DNA from: an uncultured Porphyromonadaceae bacterium | Lineage (GTDB): Bacteria > Bacteroidota > Bacteroidia > Bacteroidales > Muribaculaceae | Length of the DNA stretch: 16,444 nucleotides | Assembly: GCA_905212215.1 (NCBI GenBank) | Contig: CAJMDR010000009.1 | Span: forward strand, 1-16,444 | Direction of reading: 5' to 3' | Part shown: piece by piece, positions 5,863 through 11,369 of the stretch | Position numbering within the stretch: position 1 is the first letter of the stretch | Layout: every line of letters begins with the position of its first letter | Translations under genes and position numbers: made by a program | Notes under the pieces: model-generated | Seen by the model: the letters and a program-made list of their open reading frames with translations, nothing else | Told to the model about the DNA's origin: nothing | Database searches by the model: none

Positions 5863-6207
5863 GTGAAGATTTTGAGTTTGGAAGAGCTTGAGGCTTTGCT
5901 GGTTAACGACGAGCCGTGGCTCAAGGAAATCATTTCCATTCTTTCTCCCTCCAGTCAAATCGAATTGCCGGAACTGAAATCGTATCTCTGCAATTTCTTC
6001 CGCTACCTCCGTTGCCAAGGAACGAAAGGTAGGGAGGAAGATGACTGCCGAAGATATTTCGTGAACTGGATTAAAAAACAACCAATCAATAAACACAAAA
6101 CAACTCTTAAACCGACAACCCATGCAACAAATCAATCAGCCAACGATGCTCGCCGACCTGCTGGTGTCTCAGCTCAGTCGGTCAGCGACTACGAGGGAGC
6201 GTTTTAG
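5863..6207 (+). CDS. C-terminal domain of the replication protein (DUF7833-like)
   Basis: The frame opens with GTG at 5863 and encodes MKILSLEELEALLVNDEPWL, then a domain ending FFRYLRCQGTKGREEDDCRR and YFVNWIKKQ. This arrangement is known as the C-terminal part of DnaD-like replication proteins of Bacteroidales elements (I place it near DUF7833). The frame is open upstream to about 5830 (NYSSNKTGD before the GTG), which suggests it was once continuous with the preceding piece and was separated by a frame change near 5820. The last 85 bases overlap the helicase-loader gene, and the C-terminal tail is of low complexity. It may be expressed alone from the GTG or be dead sequence. Confidence 0.6.
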   Translation: MKILSLEELEALLVNDEPWLKEIISILSPSSQIELPELKSYLCNFFRYLRCQGTKGREEDDCRRYFVNWIKKQPINKHKTTLKPTTHATNQSANDARRPAGVSAQSVSDYEGAF

Positions 6208-6790
6208 GCTTCCATTCTCAAAGTCCGATACTGTCCGTGTACTTCTCGTAAAGGCAGAAGTCGAACGCCGCTACAAAACTTTTTTAATGAGTGAAGCCTT
6301 GTTGACGCAGACCGAACAGATTGCAGAGTGGCTAACAGGCGACCATTCGAAATTCGGACTTATGCTGTGCGGCGGATGCGGCAATGGCAAGACCACTTTT
6401 GTGAAAGCATTCCAGCAAATCCTCAACAAATTTGAAATCAAAGTTGATGATGATTACTCCGAGCGTTACTCCATCCGGATTGTCAACGCCCGTGACCTTG
6501 CGAGAGTCTGCAAGGAGGACAACGATGAATGGCGTAGTCTCTGTTATAAACGGATGCTTGCCATCGACGATTTCGGCACTGAACCGCTTGAGGTTATGGA
6601 TTACGGCAATGTCCTCTATCCGTTACCGGAGCTGCTGATGACTCGCTACGAGCGTCATCTGTTTACCATTCTCACGACTAACCTTACACCTCAGGAAATT
6701 CGCCCGAGATACGGCGACCGCATAGCCGACCGTCTGAACGATATGGTTGGCAAGGTAGTCTTCGCCAACACCACTTATAGAACGCCGTAG
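6122..6790 (+). CDS. DnaC/IstB-like AAA+ ATPase (putative helicase loader)
   Basis: This 222-residue P-loop ATPase resembles DnaC helicase loaders and IstB. Walker A is GGCGNGKT (about residues 84-91). Walker B is LAIDDFG (about 146-152). A sensor-like TILTTNLTPQEI follows, then YGDRIADRLNDM with the conserved RIADRL-type arginine motif. In mobile elements such proteins sit next to a replication initiator and load the host replicative helicase at the element origin. Here it follows the broken initiator gene with which it overlaps, so it may be an orphan partner. No IS21 transposase (IstA) is nearby, which favours the helicase-loader reading over IstB. The gene itself looks intact. Confidence 0.85.
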   Translation: MQQINQPTMLADLLVSQLSRSATTRERFRLPFSKSDTVRVLLVKAEVERRYKTFLMSEALLTQTEQIAEWLTGDHSKFGLMLCGGCGNGKTTFVKAFQQILNKFEIKVDDDYSERYSIRIVNARDLARVCKEDNDEWRSLCYKRMLAIDDFGTEPLEVMDYGNVLYPLPELLMTRYERHLFTILTTNLTPQEIRPRYGDRIADRLNDMVGKVVFANTTYRTP

Positions 6791-6891
6791 CCGGACAGTC
6801 AGCTGTTTTTTAGCTATGCTCCGCAATCGAAACAGAAGTGAAGATGGAAGAGGATTGCAAGGTTGTTTTTTATGTCCCATAAAAATTGGCT

Positions 6892-6945
6892 CGGTCAACC
6901 TTTCGGTTGCCGCATACGCCCTGGTTTTGAAATCATCCTGATTCC
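6892..6945 (+). other. Candidate oriT (inverted repeat plus nick-site motif)
   Basis: An imperfect inverted repeat CGGTCAACC-TTTC-GGTTGCCG (6892-6912) is followed 28 bases later by CATCCTG-A (6934-6941). That matches the YATCCTG core of nick sites of MOBP-type relaxases such as RP4 and R64; cleavage would be after G6940. The stretch lies in the only gap of the mobilization operon (6791-7008), directly upstream of mobC and the relaxase gene, where oriT is usually found. Confidence 0.5.
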
Positions 6946-7008
6946 ATACTCAACCTCTTGCCTCCTCCAACTTTCTTCCCTCCATTTATATTTCCGACCA
7001 AATTCACA

Positions 7009-7365
7009 ATGATACAGACAAAACCAAAATCCAAGCGTGGGCGCAAGTCCAAACCGGAGTGGCAGCGGCTCCGCAATGAAATCAAGCTGCATCTTGATGA
7101 CGGCAACTATGCCGTTGTAAAAGATATGGCCCGCGAAACCGGTCTTTCACTCAACAAATTCATTACCCGTGCCGTCATGGGTGCTACGATTCGCAAGGCT
7201 TTGACTGATGAAGAGTACTCGATGGTCCGCAGCCTTCAGGGTATCGCTAACAATCTCAATCAGCTCACCCGATGCGCAAACGGCATAGGCTTTGATACGG
7301 TGGCAAGCAAGGTTGATAGTCTGCTAACAATAACACTCAATTTGCTCTCAAAATTTCGTATGTGA
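7009..7365 (+). CDS. MobC-like relaxosome accessory protein
   Basis: This 118-residue basic protein starts MIQTKPKSKRGRKSKPEWQR. A ribbon-helix-helix-like DNA-binding segment follows (DMARETGLSLNKFITRAVMG, about residues 41-60). It ends in the MobC-like helical motif LQGIANNLNQLTRCANGIG. MobC proteins bind near oriT, help melt DNA at the nick site and recruit the relaxase. The ATG at 7009 is used rather than an in-frame ATG at 6958, because the extra N-terminus (MPPPTFFPPFIF) looks non-coding and the region upstream holds the candidate oriT. Its stop TGA overlaps the relaxase start (TGATG at 7363-7367). Confidence 0.85.
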   Translation: MIQTKPKSKRGRKSKPEWQRLRNEIKLHLDDGNYAVVKDMARETGLSLNKFITRAVMGATIRKALTDEEYSMVRSLQGIANNLNQLTRCANGIGFDTVASKVDSLLTITLNLLSKFRM

Positions 7366-8555
7366 TGATAGCCAAATTCAAGAACAGAATTGATTTTGCA
7401 GGTCTGGTAAGCTATGCAAACGACATTAAAAGCGATGAAAAACGAGGCCGACTGTTGTCTTTTCAGGGCGTCTGTGTCGTTTCCAACGAGACGATTGCTG
7501 ACAGTTTTAACACCCATCTCCGTCATCCAGACAGCCGCGGCCGAGTACATCATATCGGGCAACCGGTAAAGCATGTGTCAATCTCCTTCTCGCCGGAGGA
7601 TGCACATCTGTTCCCCGACAGTGAGCAAGGCGACCGCTTCATGGCGCGACTTGTCGATGAATGGCTTCGGGGCATGGGCATCACAAATGCCCAGTATATA
7701 GTGGCACGACATTTCGACAAGACGCACCCGCATTGCCATCTTGTGTTCAGCCGGATCGATCTTGAAGGCAATGTAATTTCCGCATTCAATGAGCGTATCA
7801 GGAGCGCGAAAGTCTGCAAGGAAATCAAGCTGCGCCACGGTCTTACATTCGGCAACATGACAGGCGAGAAAGTTAACCGTGATAGACTGCGACCGATTCA
7901 GCAGTTGCGATTCGATATAAAGTCGGCAGCAATCGCCGCCGCAAACAGTTCATCATCATGGGCTGAATTCCAACATGCTTTGGAGGCTCATGGGATAGAG
8001 GCAGCTTTCAGTATCAACCGTTCAACGGGAGAAATCCGGGGCATTTCATTCGCTAAAGACGGTTACAGGGTTGCCGGTTCAAAACTCTCCAAGCTGAAAC
8101 TCACATACGGCAAGCTGGCAGCGAAGTTCGGAGCACTGTCTGTTGAGGGAGTGGACGTTTTGTCAACCCCCAACAAAGGCTTCTATGATGAAAGGTTCGG
8201 AGAGAGCCCGAATGTGGGGGAGAACGTTTTGTTCACCCCCTCTCAAGACCATATGTTGAACTCTGAGGAGGGTACGGGCAAATTGACCGCACCCTGCCAA
8301 GATTCAGGCAAAGGGTTTTCCAAAACGGAAAGTCCTTTTGAGGGAGTGCTACCCAATAGCACCCCCATTGAACCATCGGAAGTTAGTCTGATCCCATTGT
8401 CTATAATACTCGAGCTACTCACTGGACCGGCAGTCGTGCAATCTTCCGGCGGCGGAGGCACCACCAACGACCTCGACTGGAACGATGAACGCCGTCGCCG
8501 TCAGGAAGCTCAAGACAACCGACACATACACAAACCGTTCAAACGCAGAAGATGA
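7365..8555 (+). CDS. MobA/VirD2-family relaxase (Bacteroidales mobilization protein)
   Basis: The relaxase nicks one strand at oriT, stays bound through a tyrosine, and pilots the strand into a recipient via a conjugation machine supplied by another element. The 396-residue protein carries the expected motifs: a likely catalytic tyrosine at Y17 (FAGLVSYAND) and the metal-binding histidine motif HFDKTHPHCHLVF starting at residue 116. The conserved RIRSAKVCKEIKLRHGLTFG segment follows. The C-terminal third (after about residue 270) is Ser/Pro/Gly-rich, looks disordered and ends in a strongly basic tail. The start ATG at 7365 overlaps the mobC stop; a GTG at 7362 is the alternative. No type IV secretion genes are present, so transfer would be by mobilization. 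Confidence 0.92.
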   Translation: MIAKFKNRIDFAGLVSYANDIKSDEKRGRLLSFQGVCVVSNETIADSFNTHLRHPDSRGRVHHIGQPVKHVSISFSPEDAHLFPDSEQGDRFMARLVDEWLRGMGITNAQYIVARHFDKTHPHCHLVFSRIDLEGNVISAFNERIRSAKVCKEIKLRHGLTFGNMTGEKVNRDRLRPIQQLRFDIKSAAIAAANSSSSWAEFQHALEAHGIEAAFSINRSTGEIRGISFAKDGYRVAGSKLSKLKLTYGKLAAKFGALSVEGVDVLSTPNKGFYDERFGESPNVGENVLFTPSQDHMLNSEEGTGKLTAPCQDSGKGFSKTESPFEGVLPNSTPIEPSEVSLIPLSIILELLTGPAVVQSSGGGGTTNDLDWNDERRRRQEAQDNRHIHKPFKRRR

Positions 8556-9196
8556 ATACAAACGATAAAAACTATGTTGACCGACTGCACAATCAGCAAG
8601 TCAACGAGCTAAACGAAATCAAGAACCGTCTTCTGATTCTGGAAGGCAAAACGACTACCACTACCGATGGCAATATCCGGGTCGAAATCGACACCGATAA
8701 AATATATGAAATGTTTCTGAAAGCGTGCCACGACTGTCTGCAACAACGGCAGGAACGCCATCAGGAAGAAGACCGCCAAGCAGAAGAACTGCTCCGACAG
8801 GAATACGAAGCCAAAGGAGAACGTTACTTTTCAAATGTCCACGAATGGCGTGTCGCGATTGCCAGTGACTACGATGCCTTCTTCCAAAAGATGATCGGCG
8901 TAGGTAAAATCGCCGACCGTCATTATCGTGACATTAAAATCGCCCTTCAGAAAATCCTCAACGAACCATCCACCGATTCAGAGTCTTCTAAATATCAGCC
9001 TCTTTTCTCTAATCTCCCATCTGGCATTCTTCCAAAACTAACCACACTTCGCCATCGCCTCACAAGCCGCATCCGCAATTACCTCACCGGCAGTTTCACT
9101 CTTCCTCGCGGCTGGACGCTTCTAATCATTCTTCTTTATTCCCTCTCGTTCTTTCTCCTCTTATACTTCCGCATAACCATTATGATGTCAGGATAA
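8552..9196 (+). CDS. Mobilization accessory protein with C-terminal membrane anchor
   Basis: This third gene of the mobilization operon overlaps the relaxase stop by four bases (ATGA). The 214-residue product begins MNTNDKNYVDRLHNQQVNEL. It has a charged, probably coiled-coil first half (CLQQRQERHQEEDRQAEELL), a middle helical part, and one hydrophobic segment near the C-terminus (LLIILLYSLSFFLLLYFRI, about residues 190-208). A membrane-anchored protein in this position may connect the relaxosome to the cell envelope or coupling protein. That role is inferred from context. I cannot assign it to a named family. Confidence 0.8.
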   Translation: MNTNDKNYVDRLHNQQVNELNEIKNRLLILEGKTTTTTDGNIRVEIDTDKIYEMFLKACHDCLQQRQERHQEEDRQAEELLRQEYEAKGERYFSNVHEWRVAIASDYDAFFQKMIGVGKIADRHYRDIKIALQKILNEPSTDSESSKYQPLFSNLPSGILPKLTTLRHRLTSRIRNYLTGSFTLPRGWTLLIILLYSLSFFLLLYFRITIMMSG

Positions 9197-9225
9197 TGAA
9201 AACAAAGAACACGCCTGTCCCAAAT

Positions 9226-9380
9226 AACTACTCGCTTTTTCGGGCAAACTACTCGGATAATTGTCGAACTACTCGCCAACTACTCGCTTTTTCGTATGAA
9301 CTACTCGTTTTTATCTTCAATTACTTATTTTGGGTTTCAACAACTCGTTTTGGAATTGCAACTACTTATTTTCGCTTGTT
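9226..9380. repeat. Eight-copy iteron array phased on the DNA helix (candidate oriV)
   Basis: The motif AACTACTCG(C/T)TTTT or a close variant starts at 9226, 9247, 9267, 9278, 9299, 9319, 9339 and 9360. Spacings are 21, 20, 11, 21, 20, 20 and 21 bp, all one or two helical turns. Copies 1-5 keep AACTACTCG intact; the last three have one or two changes (AATTACTTA, AACAACTCG, AACTACTTA). Phased direct repeats of this size are typical replication-initiator binding sites. The array sits immediately after the mobilization genes. The gap 9197-9825 contains no convincing gene. Confidence 0.75.
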
Positions 9381-9598
9381 TCTAAGTAGAGTCCAAGGCA
9401 AACCATTCACTTTGATGATTGACTGTCTGAATTGCCATCTGAATGATTGTTACATATATACCTTACAATCAAAAACGACCGGATTTTATGGGGCACAAAA
9501 CGAAGCGTTTGATGTTGAGGTCGGTCGGATTTGATGAAACCCTTTGAATTTACGGCAGTTAGGGGAGGGTAGGGGAGTGCGACCAAAAAAAACGAAGT

Positions 9599-9692
9599 GT
9601 TTACATTGCTTTAATTTCGGTTTAATTTTCGGCTCGACAAGTTTACACAGGGGCTACACGGGGCGCATGATCGGCATAGGTGGGTTTACACA
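9599..9692. repeat. Spaced GTTTACA/CTACAC motifs and a TTTAATTTCGG tandem pair
   Basis: GTTTACA starts at 9599, 9641 and 9684, the last two as GTTTACACA. A related GGCTACACGGGG lies at 9652-9663. The TACA positions are 9602, 9644, 9655 and 9687, giving distances of 42, 11 and 32 bp, near multiples of the helical repeat. TTTAATTTCGG (9610-9620) is followed by TTTAATTTTCGG (9621-9632). This may be a protein-binding array, possibly at an element end. Confidence 0.45.
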
Positions 9693-9779
9693 TGGGATTC
9701 GATGAGTGGGATAGGGTGGGGGAAGTCGGTTTTGCGCCGATTTTTTGTGCCGGTTCTTGATTTTGATTAGTTCAAAAGG

Positions 9780-9809
9780 TTGCAAATAGCGGTTATTTGT
9801 GTATATTTG
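9780..9809 (+). promoter_or_regulatory. Promoter of the small gene at 9826
   Basis: TTG (9780-9782), a 19-base spacer and TATATTTG (9802-9809) match the consensus. The leader to the ATG at 9826 would be about 10 bases. Confidence 0.65.
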
Positions 9810-9825
9810 CGGAAAATTTACGAGT

Positions 9826-10059
9826 ATGAGACAGACCAAATGCATCATCGTTCACTTGACAGGCAAGCGTAAAACCCTCGCTTTTGGCTCAATTGCCGCT
9901 ATTTTCCATCATCTGACCCCGGAACAAGTGGGTTGTGGGTATGATTATCTGCGCCGCGCCGGGTTGAGTGGTGGCGGCACGGTCGTTACCAAACGTGCGA
10001 TAATACAGCAAACTACGCTACTCACAGCCCCTCGCGGAGCCGGTGATGGAATGACATAA
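9826..10059 (+). CDS. Small conserved-looking protein of unknown function (77 aa)
   Basis: The start MRQTKCIIVHLTGKRKTLAF directly follows a consensus promoter, and a strong terminator follows the stop, so this is a self-contained gene. The sequence contains FGSIAAIFHHLTPEQVG, CGYDYLRRAGLSGGGTVVTK and RAIIQQTTLL. The FGSIAAIF-to-LRRAGLSGGG part resembles a compact DNA-binding fold in which a helix pair is followed by a Gly-rich turn and a basic strand. I do not recognise the family. It lies just left of the leftward repressor gene, in the place where phages often keep small regulatory genes. The in-frame ATG at 9799 lies within the promoter and is not used. Confidence 0.7.
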   Translation: MRQTKCIIVHLTGKRKTLAFGSIAAIFHHLTPEQVGCGYDYLRRAGLSGGGTVVTKRAIIQQTTLLTAPRGAGDGMT

Positions 10060-10060
10060 T

Positions 10061-10104
10061 AACGGCATTAGAACGGCCTTAGAAAGCCGCTAAAACGCCT
10101 ACAT
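10061..10104. repeat. Degenerate 11-bp tandem repeat (four units)
   Basis: AACGGCATTAG (10061), AACGGCCTTAG (10072), AAAGCCGCTAA (10083) and AACGCCTACAT (10094) follow each other exactly 11 bp apart. They lie between the stop of the small gene and its terminator. Confidence 0.5.
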
Positions 10105-10108
10105 TCCG

Positions 10109-10134
10109 GGGGAGCCAAACGGCTCCCCTATTTT
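10109..10134 (+). terminator. Strong intrinsic terminator of the small gene
   Basis: GGGGAGCC (10109-10116) pairs perfectly with GGCTCCCC (10121-10128) around AAAC. TATTTT follows. Confidence 0.85.
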
Positions 10135-10160
10135 GTGTTTGAATGGTCGATTTTGAGGTG

Positions 10161-10242
10161 TGGGGTTACAGGTGGGGTTACAAAGTGGGGTTACATTTTC
10201 ACAAAACTGGGGTTACACATTTGGGGTAATCAGGGGGGTAAT
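10161..10242. repeat. GGGGTTACA repeat array
   Basis: TGGGGTTACA occurs four times exactly (10161, 10173, 10186, 10208). Two variants, TGGGGTAAT (10222) and GGGGGTAAT (near 10234), continue the series. Spacings are 12, 13, 22, 14 and about 12 bp. The stretch 10135-10487 has no convincing gene. It contains this array, then A/T- and G-rich sequence leading to the end of the repressor gene. The array may bind a replication, transposition or regulatory protein. Confidence 0.7.
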
Positions 10243-10487
10243 AGAGGGGTGGAAAAATACCGTTTTTTCAAAATAGCCCCCCGATTTCGGCATTTCACTA
10301 TTAAGAAAAAACCTCCACTTTGCGCCCGGCTACCTTATTAAATATAGGAATTTCAAGGGTTTGAGCCGATTTAGACCCCATTTTGAGAGGGTAACACCCC
10401 GAAAAAGGGCGATTGGAGGGTATTCCGGGGTTCCCTTTGGTATCCGTTTCGTTCAATTGGGGCATATTCCAAGTCTCTCCCATTCCT

Positions 10488-10973
10488 CTATAAGTCCACG
10501 GTGGATTTGGAAAGTTCCCGTGGGGCAGCTTGAAAGGATTCCTCGCCAACGTTTTTTTCTCGCTCAAGCTGCGCGATGCGCTCCTTGAGGCGACCTATCT
10601 CTTCTGCTTGTTCTTGAAATCTTGCATCTTTATCGCGTAATATAGCCATAAACATTTCACACACCCCTTCAGACGTCATTGGGAAGTCCTGTAGTTTTGG
10701 TATTGCAAAGGCAGGTTTTGACCGGCCTTTTATTTGTCCGTGGATTAACATTCCACCCTCCCCAAGAAGAAGCCAATTGGCATTGAAACTGTAAAGTTCG
10801 CACAACAAGGCGAGGGTATCAGTTCCTACATTCATTCGATTATTCAGAATTTCTGAAAATTTAGCAGGCTTAATCCCTAAACTTTGGGCTATGGCGGATT
10901 TGGTAAGCCCTTTATCCTGTAATAGGCTCTCTATAGCCTTAATAAATCGTTGGTTTATTTCAGACTTTTCCAT
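10488..10973 (-). CDS. Cro/C1-type HTH repressor with C-terminal coiled coil
   Basis: This 161-residue phage-type repressor has an N-terminal XRE helix-turn-helix (about residues 9-46), with KGLTKSAIAQSLGIKPAKFS and EILNNRMNVGTDTLALLCEL. The characteristic NWLLLGEGGM segment of Bacteroidales phage-like repressors follows at about 66-75. The C-terminus holds a heptad-rich coiled coil, QEQAEEIGRLKERIAQLERE (about 119-138), probably for dimerization. No peptidase or RecA-cleavage domain is visible, so induction would not be by LexA-like self-cleavage. CAGAANTTCTG operators lie in its leader (10987-11006), over the rightward promoter (11018-11036), and inside its own gene (10841-10860). It should repress both directions. 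Confidence 0.88.
   Translation of the reverse strand: MEKSEINQRFIKAIESLLQDKGLTKSAIAQSLGIKPAKFSEILNNRMNVGTDTLALLCELYSFNANWLLLGEGGMLIHGQIKGRSKPAFAIPKLQDFPMTSEGVCEMFMAILRDKDARFQEQAEEIGRLKERIAQLEREKNVGEESFQAAPRELSKSTVDL
10841..10860. promoter_or_regulatory. Intragenic copy of the repressor operator
   Basis: TATTCAGAATTTCTGAAAAT is identical over 20 bases to the operator at 10987-11006. Here it encodes part of the HTH recognition region (KFSEILN). Its palindrome centre at 10850 is 146 bp from the leader operator, about 14 helical turns, which would suit DNA looping. Confidence 0.55.
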
Positions 10974-10986
10974 GCGCGAAAAATTT

Positions 10987-11006
10987 TATTCAGAATTTCT
11001 GAAAAT
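10987..11006. promoter_or_regulatory. Operator in the repressor leader
   Basis: TTCAGAA-T-TTCTGAA is a perfect 15-bp palindrome (centre 10996), 14 bases upstream of the repressor ATG. It shares the core CAGAANTTCTG with the operator centred at 11027, 31 bp away. Autoregulation is likely. Confidence 0.7.
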
Positions 11007-11008
11007 AA

Positions 11009-11040
11009 TTTGGTGGTGTTACAGAAATTCTGTAACTTTG
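11009..11040 (+). promoter_or_regulatory. Rightward phage promoter (PR-like)
   Basis: TTTG (11009-11012), a 20-base spacer and TAACTTTG (11033-11040) form a perfect Bacteroidetes promoter. It points into the ORF at 11109 and the large tail-like gene. Its -7 box overlaps the operator by four bases. Confidence 0.8.
11018..11036. promoter_or_regulatory. Operator overlapping the rightward promoter
   Basis: GTTACAGAA-A-TTCTGTAAC is a perfect 19-bp palindrome that covers the spacer and the first half of the -7 box. Repressor bound here would block RNA polymerase. Confidence 0.75.
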
Positions 11041-11108
11041 CATCGTATTCAGTAATGAACGAGCGGTCAAAGATACGAAAAAAACGCGAGTTCACAAAAT
11101 TTAAGATT

Positions 11109-11369
11109 ATGAGCGAGACAGACGAAATCAAGGAATGGCAGACGCAGAGCGTCAAGCATAAGGTGGCCACAGTGCTGATCTTGGATGGCGTGCCCTTCAG
11201 CTTCAATGAGGAGAACGGTATCATGTTCACAGCCCCGGAATGCTATGTAGAGAAGTTGAAAGAGCGGCAGCAGCGCACCGTTCCTCGGCACAAAGATAGT
11301 CCACCCCGACGGGCGCATCCTGACCGGCACCGGGCATACGACACCCACCATCGAGGTCGGGCAATATGA
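11109..11369 (+). CDS. First ORF after the rightward promoter; N-terminal piece fused out of frame to the tail-like gene
   Basis: The ATG at 11109 (MSETDEIKEWQTQSVKHKVA) follows an A/T-rich leader. An in-frame ATG at 11055 would add a basic 18-residue extension. Residues 1 to about 50, through TVLILDGVPFSFNEENGIMF and PECYVEKLKE, look like real protein. After that the frame becomes Arg/His/Pro-rich (RQQRTVPRHKDSPPRRAHP) and stops at 11369, which is typical of a shadow frame. From 11260 the +1 frame carries the real coding signal. So only about 11109-11260 is likely authentic, either as the truncated remnant of a phage early gene or as the N-terminus of the large protein. I do not recognise its family. 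Confidence 0.5.
   Translation: MSETDEIKEWQTQSVKHKVATVLILDGVPFSFNEENGIMFTAPECYVEKLKERQQRTVPRHKDSPPRRAHPDRHRAYDTHHRGRAI

Noticed and set aside
9196..9534. ORF of 112 codons overlapping the stop of the mobilization accessory gene
   Set aside because: It translates the iteron array (repeated NYS/TTR-like pieces) and has no family-like sequence; the repeats are better explained as a DNA-level array.
10135..10341. ORF of 68 codons on the plus strand
   Set aside because: It is a translation of the GGGGTTACA array and begins within the tail of the preceding terminator.
10301..10567. Minus-strand ORF of 88 codons overlapping the end of the repressor gene
   Set aside because: No promoter or start context, composition is Pro/Asn/Gly-rich without motifs, and it partly overlaps real coding sequence in another frame.
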